Of a stretch of DNA of 64,000 nucleotides, positions 17,251 to 26,213 are shown piece by piece. Below the pieces are notes generated by a model. That model saw only the letters and a list, made by a program, of their open reading frames with translations. It had not been told where the DNA came from and did no database searches. The stretch's first letter is position 1. The number at the start of each line of letters is the position of its first letter. A program made the translations under genes and the position numbers. Origin of the DNA: Aquimarina brevivitae (GTDB taxonomy: Bacteria > Bacteroidota > Bacteroidia > Flavobacteriales > Flavobacteriaceae); NCBI RefSeq assembly GCF_004216895.1, contig NZ_SGXE01000002.1:868001-932000 (forward strand), given 5' to 3'.

Positions 17251-18144
17251 TTATGCTTTGATCGCTTTGATTATACTTATAATTTGTTGTAAAGCTCGTT
17301 TTCCTTCGGGAATAAAGGGCAAAAAAGGCCATATGTGTGGCATTCCCTCACCTTTGATTACTTCGATTTCTCCTGCTGAGTCGGTTACTTTTTGTATAAA
17401 TATTTCTTGATCCGGCATTAAAATATCATTGGTAGCCATAAAGAGGTATATTTTTGGAAAGGCTGCAAAAGTTCCATACAGCGGTGAAATCAACGGGTCA
17501 GTTAATGAAGTGTCACCAGCACACATTTGTTTTGCAGAACGTACGCCTTGATAACTTAAAATGGGGTCTATAGGATCGATATCTTTAATTCGCGGATTTG
17601 ATAAACTAGCATCCATCAGAGGAGTGATTAAAAGTAAATGATTCGGTACTTCTACCTTTTCCTTGATCAACCCTTGAACCAAAGTTGTTACTAAATTTCC
17701 GCCCACTGAATCTCCCATTAAAATAATTTTAGAAGGATCATACTGCTTCACAGCTTCTTCATAGGCCTTGCAAATATTTTCTTGAATACTAATAATTTTA
17801 TTCTCGGGGGCCTTGGGGTAATCCACTACCCAACAATTCGTTTGTGTTTCTTTGACGATTTTGCAGACGCTGTTCCACTGATGTTCTGTAGGACCGTAAA
17901 TAAACGCACCTCCGTGACAATAAAATAAGAGATACTCGGAATCGTTGTTTTTAGGTTGTAAAGCAGTGATTTTACTATCTAAAACCTGAAACTGTTGGGG
18001 TATAATGCCTCGCAATGCTTTTTTAGAAGGTTCTGGTCTATTATCTTTTCTTTTTTTATGAAAATCTATAGGATCCTTTGACCAGGATTTTTTTTCGCCA
18101 GCTACTTTCAGGAAAAACTTTAATATGGAGTATCGAAAACTCAT
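17251..18144 (-). CDS. Alpha/beta hydrolase (hormone-sensitive-lipase family)
   Basis: A 297-residue cytoplasmic esterase-type protein. The oxyanion motif H77-G-G-A-F and the nucleophile elbow GDS146VGG are intact, and the late MPHIWPF supplies the catalytic His. The N-terminus is basic (KRKDNRPEPSKKALR), with no signal peptide. In this operon it could release the product or intermediate from ACP or CoA, or hydrolyse a lactone or ester in a late step; the sequence does not decide. It lies 11 bp after the dehydratase gene and 4 bp before the ketosynthase gene. Confidence 0.85.
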   Translation of the reverse strand: MSFRYSILKFFLKVAGEKKSWSKDPIDFHKKRKDNRPEPSKKALRGIIPQQFQVLDSKITALQPKNNDSEYLLFYCHGGAFIYGPTEHQWNSVCKIVKETQTNCWVVDYPKAPENKIISIQENICKAYEEAVKQYDPSKIILMGDSVGGNLVTTLVQGLIKEKVEVPNHLLLITPLMDASLSNPRIKDIDPIDPILSYQGVRSAKQMCAGDTSLTDPLISPLYGTFAAFPKIYLFMATNDILMPDQEIFIQKVTDSAGEIEVIKGEGMPHIWPFLPFIPEGKRALQQIISIIKAIKA

Positions 18145-18155
18145 AGCCTGTCAAT

Positions 18156-18590
18156 TCATTTAATTACCATTCCTGATACCGTCCCTTTAGCAACGATCTC
18201 ATTTGATTCATTGGTCATCGTTACTGCGCATTTCAATTTATTGAATCTAAAATATTCTTTAGTAGCTGTTACAACCACGGTTTCTTTAGGTAAAACAGGC
18301 TTATAATAATGGATGTCATTACTGGTCATAGCGACATTCGGTGCTTTATCCTTTACCCAATCTCGTATCAAAAAGAGTCCTAAACAGGCTAATCCTATTT
18401 GCGCCATGCATTCCGTTAAAATTACCCCTGGAGTTATGGGGTTATTTTTAAAGTGACCTGGATAAAAGAATTCGTCTTCGGTAAATGTATATTTTCCTAT
18501 GATACCTGAATCATCTACCTTAACAATTTTATCTACAAATAAAAAGGGTTTGTCGTAGGGTAATAATTTAAGAATCTGAGTTTTATTCAA
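18156..18590 (-). CDS. 3-hydroxyacyl-ACP dehydratase, FabZ-like hotdog protein
   Basis: A 144-residue hotdog-fold protein of normal FabZ length. The catalytic motif is GHFKNNPITPGVILTECMAQ with His46 and Glu60. It would remove water from 3-hydroxyacyl-ACP made in the same operon. There is an 84-bp gap to the upstream reductase gene, the largest inside the operon. Confidence 0.87.
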   Translation of the reverse strand: MNKTQILKLLPYDKPFLFVDKIVKVDDSGIIGKYTFTEDEFFYPGHFKNNPITPGVILTECMAQIGLACLGLFLIRDWVKDKAPNVAMTSNDIHYYKPVLPKETVVVTATKEYFRFNKLKCAVTMTNESNEIVAKGTVSGMVIK

Positions 18591-18674
18591 TGTGTGTTGG
18601 TTTTAATTTGTTCCCGTTATAAGCTAATTTTCCTACTATAAAAATAGCTTAGTGCTTTGCTTAGATGAGGCGTA

Positions 18675-19460
18675 TTAGTTAATATGCTCACCGCCATTTA
18701 CAGGGATTAAACAACCATTAATCCAAGCCGCCTCATCTTTACATAATAAATATACAACATTTGCTACATCCTGTGGGGTGGTTAAGCGGTTATACGGGTT
18801 TCTTTCTATACTATGTTTTATGATGGACTCAAAACCTGGGATCATGCGCAATGAAGCGGTATCTACCGCTCCGGGTTGTAAACAATTGGCTTTAATATTA
18901 TGAGTAGCAAACTCTAGTGCGATATTTCTAACAATAGCTTCAAGTGAGGCTTTAGCGGCTGAAACTGCTGCATAATTGGGCCAGGCTTTTGAGCTACCCT
19001 CACTACTAAAAGCCAATATTCTTGTGTCTTCTGCAAACATCTCTTGGTCAAAACAAGTTTTAACCCAATCATATAAACTTATGGACATAGCATCTATGGT
19101 CAAATGGAAATCATCATTTTTTAAGGAGGCGTTTGACCCGATCATAGGTTTTAAGTTGCCTTTAGCTATACTATGGATTAAGGATTTTAGTTTCTTTGGT
19201 CCGATTTGAGCTTTGATAGTCGTTATAGTATCCAATCTTTTTTGGGTATTAAGAAGATCTATATTATAAGTTAATAAGGATACACCTTGCGCTCGAATGG
19301 CTGCGAAGTTTCGATCAATCTCTTCTTGATCCGCCCGACGATCTCTGTGAACGATAATGATATTCATACCGTGAGTTGCCAGTTTTAATGCTGTGGCTGC
19401 CCCTAAGCCTTTACTTCCTCCTAGTATTAATGCGTATTGGTCTGTGTTGAATTCTTTCAT
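18675..19460 (-). CDS. SDR-family reductase with YX6K motif (FabL/FabI-like)
   Basis: A 261-residue Rossmann enzyme. The nucleotide motif is GGSKGLG at 14-20. The catalytic pair is Y163 and K170 (YAAVSAAK), i.e. Tyr-X6-Lys. Ordinary SDRs such as FabG use Tyr-X3-Lys; the X6 spacing is the mark of enoyl-ACP reductases FabI and FabL. The tail IERNPYNRLTTPQDVANVVY, ending with a VNGGEHIN-type close, fits that group. The operon would then carry KS, dehydratase and enoyl reductase, with the 3-ketoacyl reduction done either by this enzyme or by the general FabG. It lies 12 bp after the type III PKS gene. Confidence 0.82.
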   Translation of the reverse strand: MKEFNTDQYALILGGSKGLGAATALKLATHGMNIIIVHRDRRADQEEIDRNFAAIRAQGVSLLTYNIDLLNTQKRLDTITTIKAQIGPKKLKSLIHSIAKGNLKPMIGSNASLKNDDFHLTIDAMSISLYDWVKTCFDQEMFAEDTRILAFSSEGSSKAWPNYAAVSAAKASLEAIVRNIALEFATHNIKANCLQPGAVDTASLRMIPGFESIIKHSIERNPYNRLTTPQDVANVVYLLCKDEAAWINGCLIPVNGGEHIN

Positions 19461-19472
19461 TTGCTATTTCCT

Positions 19473-20525
19473 TTACCAAGCTAGTAATACCCGTTGGGCA
19501 GAAAACCCAGGGCCAAAGCTCAGCATTAATCCCAAATCCCCTTTTCGAGGATTGGTTTTCATAATTTCATCGAGTACATATAATACCGTGGCGCTACTCA
19601 TATTTCCATACTCTTTGAGCACTGATTTGGTAGCGTCAATATTTTTACCTAACTCGCCAAAAAGGGATTCTACGGTTTGTACTATTTTTTTACCACCAGG
19701 GTGAAAGATGAGATGATCTACATCTTCAATCGTCTTGTTGTAATTTGCAAGAAAAGGATTAATGATATTTGGAAAGTGTTCTGCTATTTTATCTGGCACT
19801 TCTTGATCTAAAACCATTTGTAATCCACCGTTGGTTAGTTTAAAGCCCATCATATGTATAGCATCATAAAAGTGATACATCTGCTCCCCTAGTATCTTTG
19901 GGCCAACTGCATCTTCTTCGGAACTAAGGAGGGTACAAGCCGCTCCATCCCCAAATATCGCAGCACTCACCATATTGACCATACTAAAATCATCCATTTG
20001 AAAAGTAGCTGTAGGAGCTTCGATAGCAATTACAGCAGCTCTTTTACCAGGATTCGCTGCTAAGAACTGCTTGGCATATATGATCCCAGATATCCCTGCT
20101 GCACAACCCATTTCGGTAACTGGTAACCGTACAATGTCCTGCCGTAAACCTAATTCGTTGATAAGATAAGCGTCTAACGAAGGGATCATAATACCAGTAC
20201 AACTCACCGTAATGATATAATCTAAGCTATCCGGAGCCCATTGGGTATCTTCTAAAGCTTTTTGTAAGACCGCAGTGCCGAGTTTCTTAACTTCTCTGAT
20301 ATAGATATCATTTTTATCTTCAAAAGAAGTTGCAGTAAACACTTCCTCAATATCCATGATACCGTAACGTTTATCTACAGCAGCATTTTCAAAAATTTTA
20401 AGCACTTTTCTGCGATATCTATCCTCCTGTCCGGATAGCCACTGATCGACAAAAGGAAGAATATCTTTTGTTTCTCTTGTATATTTTGGTAGCTCTTTCG
20501 CTACACCAGTAATCGTTACCCCCAA
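19473..20525 (-). CDS. Type III polyketide synthase (chalcone/stilbene synthase family)
   Basis: A 350-residue homodimeric-type ketosynthase with the full triad C141 (TEMGCAAG), H275 (IFHPGGKK) and N308 (GNMSSATV). Such enzymes extend a starter acyl-CoA or acyl-ACP with malonyl-CoA and cyclise the chain to alkylresorcinols, alkylpyrones or phloroglucinols. The local KS, ACP, dehydratase and reductase suggest that a fatty acyl starter is made within the operon and handed over. The downstream tailoring enzymes (methyltransferase, FAD oxidoreductase) are encoded just upstream in the operon. The exact product is not predictable from sequence. Confidence 0.92.
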   Translation of the reverse strand: MGVTITGVAKELPKYTRETKDILPFVDQWLSGQEDRYRRKVLKIFENAAVDKRYGIMDIEEVFTATSFEDKNDIYIREVKKLGTAVLQKALEDTQWAPDSLDYIITVSCTGIMIPSLDAYLINELGLRQDIVRLPVTEMGCAAGISGIIYAKQFLAANPGKRAAVIAIEAPTATFQMDDFSMVNMVSAAIFGDGAACTLLSSEEDAVGPKILGEQMYHFYDAIHMMGFKLTNGGLQMVLDQEVPDKIAEHFPNIINPFLANYNKTIEDVDHLIFHPGGKKIVQTVESLFGELGKNIDATKSVLKEYGNMSSATVLYVLDEIMKTNPRKGDLGLMLSFGPGFSAQRVLLAW

Positions 20526-20553
20526 ATTTGTGTTGTGTTAGTGTATTTTAATT

Positions 20554-21261
20554 TTATTTTTTAATTATCCATTGGTATCTAAAAGCCCATTTCCATTTTA
20601 TCGAGGATTGCGCCTCAATAGTTTTAGCCCACGCCTTTAATTCGTCTTTTTTAAATCCTCTTAAAATCGAAATTAGCCCATCGTGTCTAGCGATTTCGCT
20701 TTTGATAAATATACTACTTACTATTTTAAATAAATAATAAGCCCATTTGCTTCGATGTAAATCATTAATAACCACACCAAGATTGGATTGCTTGGTAAAT
20801 AACGGTATCATCTCAGTAATTTGTTGATCTTTAAAATGATGCAATGTTAGGGTGCAGAGGCCTATGTCATAATTCAGTTGTAAAAAAGCTGCTCCAAAAA
20901 TATCAATAGTTTTATAGCTAATATTTGGGTATGATTGCGATAAGGCTTCAGCTTGTTGTATGGTGTTTGCATTGGCATCTATACCTATTAATTCAAGTTT
21001 TCTGTCCTTTTTTTCAAAATGATTGGCGATTTCGCGAAGCATATCTCCGTTACCACATCCTATGTCTACAATGGTTACTGTTTTTTCCTTCGGAAAGTTA
21101 TTCAGTAACTCTTCAATTCCTGATAAGGTCACTGCATTACCTCCTAGCCATTTATTGACTCTCGCAATATCCTGCAGTGAAACATTAAGTTCCTCTCCTT
21201 GTAATTCAAAATCATCTAAAATTTCGCTTTTGGAAGTACGATAAGTGGTGTTTACTAGCAT
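20554..21261 (-). CDS. Class I SAM-dependent methyltransferase
   Basis: A 235-residue enzyme with SAM-binding motif I VDIGCGNGDML at ~65-75 and the acidic loop IGIDAN. The late IGLCTLTLHHFKDQQI matches the family. It probably O- or C-methylates the polyketide ring; type III PKS-methyltransferase pairs are widespread in bacteria. Its start overlaps the end of the FAD oxidoreductase gene by 7 bp, indicating coupled translation. Confidence 0.87.
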   Translation of the reverse strand: MLVNTTYRTSKSEILDDFELQGEELNVSLQDIARVNKWLGGNAVTLSGIEELLNNFPKEKTVTIVDIGCGNGDMLREIANHFEKKDRKLELIGIDANANTIQQAEALSQSYPNISYKTIDIFGAAFLQLNYDIGLCTLTLHHFKDQQITEMIPLFTKQSNLGVVINDLHRSKWAYYLFKIVSSIFIKSEIARHDGLISILRGFKKDELKAWAKTIEAQSSIKWKWAFRYQWIIKK

Positions 21262-22379
21262 AAAGAAGGTTTTCCGTGGGTTTTCTTAATAATTTTAGGC
21301 ACTAAAAAAGGTAACCATTTAGCAATACCATAGGCTAACTGCTGCAGAGTTTCATTCAAAAGTATGTATTGCAAAACTCTACCAAAGCGCAAACGTCTTT
21401 TAAAGTTTGCGTTCCAAGATTTTTCATAAGCCTTAGCGATTTTAGATCGGTTGGCTATTAGATCTTGTTTGTTGCTAACAATTAAGGTAGCCAATAGTCT
21501 TGAACTTTCGATAGCCATGGCCATTCCATTACCACATAATGGATGGATTAATCCTGCAGCGTCCCCGATCATAAAAATGTTATTTTCATAGGGTACTTTA
21601 CGTTCAAAACTAATTTGACTAATAGTACAATATTGGTCTAATACGGGAGATGCTTGTTCAAAAAATGATTTGAGGTGATAATTATTTGCCAATACGTGTT
21701 CCTGGAAGGCGTCAATGTCCTTGTATTTCTTAAAACTACTGTATTTTACTAAATAGCATACATTGATAATCCCACGTTCTACCTTAGAAATCCCACAGTA
21801 GCCGCCTTTAAAATTATGCAAAGCTACTTTCTGAGTATCAAAATTTCCTCGGTAATGCATTTTGATACCCAACCAAGGTGATTTTTTCTTCATAAACTTG
21901 CGATCCCAGTGCTTATCCAAATTTGATCTTTTGCCCTGTGCTCCTATAACATAAATAGCCTTAAAACGTTTTTTAGTTAGGGTTGAAACCGTAAAAACTG
22001 AATCATTAAAATATACATCAGTAACCGTATCTACAATTAATTGCACCTTATTTTCCTCAGCCTTATTCCACAGATAGTGATCCAAAGTATATCGGCTAAT
22101 GCCAAAACCTCCAAGCGGTAAATTACTTTTGAGTAGTTTACCCGATTGTGTACTAATTTCAAGCTGATCAATGTTTACAGGGTCTAAAGCATCAATATCG
22201 AGATTAAGAAATTTTAAATAGGCACGTACTTCATTGGATATATATTCGCCACACACTTTATGCCTGGGATAGCTATCTTTTTCAATAAGGGTAACCTTAA
22301 GACCCGATTTTGATAAGTGAATTGCTGTTGTTAGCCCTGCTAATCCACCACCTATAATAAGAATATCAGATTTGTGCAT
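21255..22379 (-). CDS. FAD-dependent oxidoreductase (geranylgeranyl reductase / monooxygenase-like)
   Basis: A 374-residue flavoprotein: GxGxxG dinucleotide motif IIGGGLAGL near residue 8, the PRHKVCGEYIS segment, and the second FAD motif GDAAGLIHPLCGNGMAMA. The family includes ring hydroxylases and geranylgeranyl reductases. Following a type III PKS and a methyltransferase, ring hydroxylation (towards a quinone) or double-bond reduction are the likely roles. It is the first gene of the operon. The preceding 67 bp hold the terminator of the ompA-type gene, so the operon promoter must overlap this short gap or lie within that gene. Confidence 0.87.
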   Translation of the reverse strand: MHKSDILIIGGGLAGLTTAIHLSKSGLKVTLIEKDSYPRHKVCGEYISNEVRAYLKFLNLDIDALDPVNIDQLEISTQSGKLLKSNLPLGGFGISRYTLDHYLWNKAEENKVQLIVDTVTDVYFNDSVFTVSTLTKKRFKAIYVIGAQGKRSNLDKHWDRKFMKKKSPWLGIKMHYRGNFDTQKVALHNFKGGYCGISKVERGIINVCYLVKYSSFKKYKDIDAFQEHVLANNYHLKSFFEQASPVLDQYCTISQISFERKVPYENNIFMIGDAAGLIHPLCGNGMAMAIESSRLLATLIVSNKQDLIANRSKIAKAYEKSWNANFKRRLRFGRVLQYILLNETLQQLAYGIAKWLPFLVPKIIKKTHGKPSLC

Positions 22380-22397
22380 AGCCCAATATACAAATAA

Positions 22398-22422
22398 AAA
22401 ATCCCGAATGACTCGGGATTTT
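22398..22422 (-). terminator. Terminator of the OmpA lipoprotein gene
   Basis: The 10-bp stem AAAATCCCGA / TCGGGATTTT with a 5-base loop is followed, on the minus strand, by a T-rich run. It separates the ompA-type gene from the polyketide operon. Confidence 0.8.
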
Positions 22423-22446
22423 ATTACAAAATTAGTGGATCACTAT

Positions 22447-23142
22447 TTATTGTTTTTGTGCTTCTTTTAGGGCTTCTTGTTTCATCGCTTCATTAGCCAC
22501 TACTCCAATTTCTACTCTTCTGTTCTTAGCTCGACCCTCAGGCGTTGAATTATCATACCTTGGTAAAGTTTCACCGTGCCAATACGTAGTTAATCTACCA
22601 CTACTTATACCATTTTGAATTAAATAATTTGTAACAGAGGTAGCTCTTTTTTTGGATAGCTCCATATTATAGGCGTCGTCTCCGGTACTATCCGTATGAC
22701 CGTCTACAATAATATTGGTATTTGGATATTCTTTAAATATACCGATGAGTTTATCCAGGTTTTGTTGAGACCTGGCATTGATGTTTGATTTATTGGTATC
22801 AAAAAATACTCCGCTATTTTCGTCGAAAGTAATTCCAATACCTTCACCAACTCGGGTTACTTCAGCTCCTGGAATTTCTTCTTCTATTTTTTGTGCTTGT
22901 TTATCCATTTTCTTACCAATCAGGCCACCGGCTACACCGCCAACAACACCACCGATCACTGCACCCAATGCGGTGTTACCATCCCCAACATTATTACCAA
23001 TTACACCGCCCAATACAGCTCCTGCAGTGGTACCAATTACGGCTCCTTTTTGTGTGTTATTTGCATTTTTAACAGCATCACAGCTCAATAAAAATGCAAT
23101 GGATACTAGTACTACTATACTTTTTTTAAGTTGTGTTTTCAT
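22447..23142 (-). CDS. OmpA-family lipoprotein with glycine-zipper segment
   Basis: A 231-residue lipoprotein (signal ends FLLSC). Residues ~33-78 are a glycine-zipper segment (GAVIGTTAGAVLGGVIGNNV) likely to insert in or lie on a membrane. Residues ~105-220 are an OmpA-like peptidoglycan-binding domain: GVFFDTNKSNINARSQQNLD, VDGHTDSTGDDAYNMELSKK, then GRAKNRRVEI. It anchors the outer membrane to peptidoglycan. A terminator follows directly. Confidence 0.92.
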   Translation of the reverse strand: MKTQLKKSIVVLVSIAFLLSCDAVKNANNTQKGAVIGTTAGAVLGGVIGNNVGDGNTALGAVIGGVVGGVAGGLIGKKMDKQAQKIEEEIPGAEVTRVGEGIGITFDENSGVFFDTNKSNINARSQQNLDKLIGIFKEYPNTNIIVDGHTDSTGDDAYNMELSKKRATSVTNYLIQNGISSGRLTTYWHGETLPRYDNSTPEGRAKNRRVEIGVVANEAMKQEALKEAQKQ

Positions 23143-23163
23143 TCTATCTTAGATTTGAGTTAT

Positions 23164-23643
23164 TTATTGTAGTTTATTGAAGTTCATAGTAATCACAAAA
23201 GGCTCTCCCTCTAACATTACTGATTGTGTCCAGGTCATGGTCGTATCATCAAGATGTATTAATGACATTCGATACCCTTTATTATTATTAGTACTTCTCT
23301 TTTTCTCGTCTATGGGCTTAAACATAAAACTATACTCCCCTGCTGCATTGGGTTCTGGAATCGTAAATCTAAAATTTCTTAATCCCGTTGAAGTACATTG
23401 ATCTGTGTTGATATTATATGTACCGGTATTATTATTGGGGATGAATTTCCAGGTGGAACCGGTAAAACACTCTGCGGAGGCATCGTCATATAAGTTTACC
23501 TCAAAAATACCAGATCGGTTATAGGTAATATTATCCAGTGACCATTCGCCTTTTAGAGTTTTTTTAGCAGCAATAATAGTTTGCTGAGTGGTATTGCAGG
23601 ATGCAAGTAGGGCTATCACTGCAATTAAAATGATTTTCTTCAT
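23164..23643 (-). CDS. Lipocalin-family lipoprotein
   Basis: A 159-residue lipoprotein (MKKIILIAVIALLASC). The pattern LKGEWSLDNITYN, then CFTGSTWKFIPNNNTGTYNI and MTWTQSVMLEGEPFVITMNF, is that of the small lipocalin-like lipoproteins common in Flavobacteriaceae. The ligand is unknown. It lies 21 bp upstream of the OmpA gene on the same strand, so the two are probably co-transcribed. Confidence 0.8.
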   Translation of the reverse strand: MKKIILIAVIALLASCNTTQQTIIAAKKTLKGEWSLDNITYNRSGIFEVNLYDDASAECFTGSTWKFIPNNNTGTYNINTDQCTSTGLRNFRFTIPEPNAAGEYSFMFKPIDEKKRSTNNNKGYRMSLIHLDDTTMTWTQSVMLEGEPFVITMNFNKLQ

Positions 23644-23838
23644 GTTTTGGTTTTTTAAAATAAGCTAGTCGTTAGTTCAATAGATAACGTAGTAAATGTC
23701 TATATATTTCGGATTACCTTGTCGTAAATAAATCATAAATATCTACTACCCTACGTACTATTTTACCTTTAACCTTTAATATAGTAGAAGGTTAGAAGTT
23801 CGGAGTACTCAAATGCTCTTAAAATTGACTGATTTACT

Positions 23839-25158
23839 TTAATTGTTTGGTTTTTTCCATCTAGGAACTCTAAATAGTAAGACGATACCTATGGCAAAAA
23901 ACACAACCAGAAACAGCACTGCATTGCGCATACTGCCTGTAATTACATCAACTGTAGCATAAATGATCATACCGATAATAATTCCGATCTTTTCTGCTAC
24001 ATCATAAAAACTGAAAAAGGAGGTGGTGTCCTCAGTTTCTGGTAAAAACTTGGCATAGGTTGATCTTGATAAGGACTGGATACCGCCCATAACCAAGCCT
24101 ACTACTCCTGCTGCAATATAAAATTGCAGGGACTCAGTGATAAAATAGGCATAAATACAAATACAAACCCATATCAAGTTTATACCAATTAAGGTTAAAA
24201 CGTTTCCGAATTTCTCTGATAAACGCGAAGTTATTATCGCTCCCAGTACAGCTACAATTTGTATGATTAAAATACTTAAAATGAGCCCTATCGTCTTTTG
24301 GTCATTATCTCCCCAATTAATTTCTTGTTCACCAAAATAGGTAGCCACCAACATTACGGTTTGAACTGCCATACTATACACAAAGAAGGCTACCAAGTAT
24401 CGTTTTAGCTGTTTATTTTCAGACAGTGCATGTTGCACTTGTTTTAATTCACGGAACCCTTTAAACAACACATCTTTGGTTACTTTGTGGCCTTTACTAT
24501 AGCCTTTGGGTAAATAGTAATAGGTATATTGACTAAATGCTATCCACCATATACCGACTAATATAAAAGAAAACCGCATTCCTTTGAGAGAGGCTTCTCC
24601 TCCTTCTCCTAATCCAAAATAGCTTGGAAACATCACCATTCCCAGGTTGAAAAGCAATAATAAAACACTACCAATATATCCTAAAGAATAGCCCTTTGCA
24701 CTAACTTTATCGTGTTGCTCTGGATAGGCTATATCCGGTAAATAGGAATTATAAAAAACTATACTACCCCAAAATCCTACTAACGCAAATATGTATAAAA
24801 CCAAACTGAAATAAATATGGTCTTTACTAAACCAGTATAGGCCTACACAACAGGAAGCACCTAGGTAGTTAAAGAACTTCATAAAAACCTTTTTGTTACC
24901 AATATAATCGGCAATACCGGATAAAATAGGAGAACTAAACGCTACAATACAAAACCCTATTGCAGTGGCGTAGTTTATCAGTGGTGTACTTCTAATGTCA
25001 AAGCCGAGTACCGAAATGGTTTCACCTTTATCGAAAATAATTCCATAAAAAATGGGGAAAACCGCAGAAACAATAGTTAAACTATAAACAGAGTTGGCCC
25101 AATCGTAAAATGCCCAGGCATTAAGTAATTTGCGATGACCTTTAGGTAGTGGTTGCAT
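23839..25158 (-). CDS. UMF1-family MFS transporter
   Basis: A 439-residue membrane protein with about 12 hydrophobic segments. The N-terminal signature LNAWAFYDWANSVYSLTIVS is characteristic of the UMF1 / Atg22-like branch of the major facilitator superfamily. The segment GGIQSLSRSTYAKFLPETED is also typical. The substrate is unknown for bacterial members. It sits 91 bp downstream of the M48 protease gene on the same strand, with a weak hairpin between. Confidence 0.88.
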   Translation of the reverse strand: MQPLPKGHRKLLNAWAFYDWANSVYSLTIVSAVFPIFYGIIFDKGETISVLGFDIRSTPLINYATAIGFCIVAFSSPILSGIADYIGNKKVFMKFFNYLGASCCVGLYWFSKDHIYFSLVLYIFALVGFWGSIVFYNSYLPDIAYPEQHDKVSAKGYSLGYIGSVLLLLFNLGMVMFPSYFGLGEGGEASLKGMRFSFILVGIWWIAFSQYTYYYLPKGYSKGHKVTKDVLFKGFRELKQVQHALSENKQLKRYLVAFFVYSMAVQTVMLVATYFGEQEINWGDNDQKTIGLILSILIIQIVAVLGAIITSRLSEKFGNVLTLIGINLIWVCICIYAYFITESLQFYIAAGVVGLVMGGIQSLSRSTYAKFLPETEDTTSFFSFYDVAEKIGIIIGMIIYATVDVITGSMRNAVLFLVVFFAIGIVLLFRVPRWKKPNN

Positions 25159-25174
25159 AGCTGTCGATATAAAT

Positions 25175-25210
25175 TAAAAGCTGCTCTAGCCTTAGCTAAA
25201 ACAGCTTTTA
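25175..25210 (-). terminator. Possible terminator of the M48 gene
   Basis: TAAAAGCTG pairs with CAGCTTTTA; on the minus strand only a short T stretch follows, so read-through into the transporter gene is possible. Confidence 0.5.
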
Positions 25211-25249
25211 AAAATAGGTATAATCTTTTTAAAGAAAGAAAGTTTACAA

Positions 25250-26071
25250 TTATTTAAAGCTTGTCACCCCGAATTTCTTAGCTTCTGCTTTTGCCGCAGG
25301 GGCCCAAGCTTGTAAGTTAGCGATCCTGGTATCATTAGAAGGGTGTGTACTCATAAACTCTGGCGGTGCTTGTCCCCCACTATTCGCTTTCATTCGTTTC
25401 CAAAGCTCTGCTGCTTCATCAGGGTTATATCCTGCGATAGCCATCAATTGTATTCCGATACGATCGGCTTCAGTTTCATGACTTCTACTAAAAGGAAGCA
25501 TTACACCAAGCTGACTACCCAGTCCAAATGCTGTACCGATGATTTGTTGTGTTTCTTCGCTTTTATTAGATGTAGCCACCGCAGTAGCTGCACCTGCAAC
25601 CTGCTGTAATTGTGCAGCACTCATACGTTGTTGTCCGTGATTCGCTAAAGCATGAGCCACTTCGTGACCCATAATAGCTGCGACCCCAGCTTCATTCTTT
25701 GCTATAGGCATAATCCCGGTGTAAAAAACTATTTTACCACCTGGCATACACCACGCATTAACACTTTTATCCTGAACTAAATTATACTCCCAGCGGTAAT
25801 CATCTAAATAGCCCTGGTAGCCATTTGCATTCAACCAGCGCTCTGCTGCCTTTGAAATTTTTTGACCTACATTTTTAACCATGGTAGCTTCGGTGGTACC
25901 AGTCACTACTTTATTTTCATTTAAAAATTGATCGTATTGTTGAAAAGCCATGGGGAGAATTTGTGAATTGGGCACCAAGGCTAAGGTTTGCTTACCTGTA
26001 AATGGATTTGTAGCACAGGAAAATAGCAATATACTCAACGTTAAACCAATAATTATTTTTGTGTTTTTCAT
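25250..26071 (-). CDS. M48 family metalloprotease, lipoprotein
   Basis: A 273-residue lipoprotein (signal ends LLFSC, Cys19). The zinc motif is H136-E-V-A-H140, with the third ligand in SHETEADRIG near residue 200. It resembles the LoiP/YcaL/Oma1-type soluble M48 enzymes that do quality control of outer-membrane proteins in the periplasm. The NAWCMPGGKIVFYTGI stretch before the zinc motif is typical. Confidence 0.9.
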   Translation of the reverse strand: MKNTKIIIGLTLSILLFSCATNPFTGKQTLALVPNSQILPMAFQQYDQFLNENKVVTGTTEATMVKNVGQKISKAAERWLNANGYQGYLDDYRWEYNLVQDKSVNAWCMPGGKIVFYTGIMPIAKNEAGVAAIMGHEVAHALANHGQQRMSAAQLQQVAGAATAVATSNKSEETQQIIGTAFGLGSQLGVMLPFSRSHETEADRIGIQLMAIAGYNPDEAAELWKRMKANSGGQAPPEFMSTHPSNDTRIANLQAWAPAAKAEAKKFGVTSFK

Positions 26072-26130
26072 AAGTGTTACGAATTAATTGAAAAGCCAAT
26101 ATCTAATAAAATAAAGGCAATTAGCTCCTT

Positions 26131-26158
26131 GTATACTGTATACTGTATACTGTATACC
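26131..26158. repeat. Four tandem copies of GTATACT
   Basis: Three exact heptamers and a fourth ending in C form 28 bp of perfect 7-bp periodicity, each unit containing the palindrome GTATAC. It lies 60 bp upstream of the M48 start codon, in its promoter region, and 55 bp beyond the end of the GH31 gene. Copy number could vary by slippage and affect expression. Confidence 0.7.
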
Positions 26159-26213
26159 AAAGTATTTTTTAATTTTTAAAACTACGCTAAAAAACCGTTA
26201 AAACTTTGCTTGC

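Noticed and set aside
22778..23152. 124-codon plus-strand frame opposite the OmpA lipoprotein
   Set aside because: Its Pro/Thr-rich translation is the antisense of the glycine-zipper region; the OmpA gene is clear.
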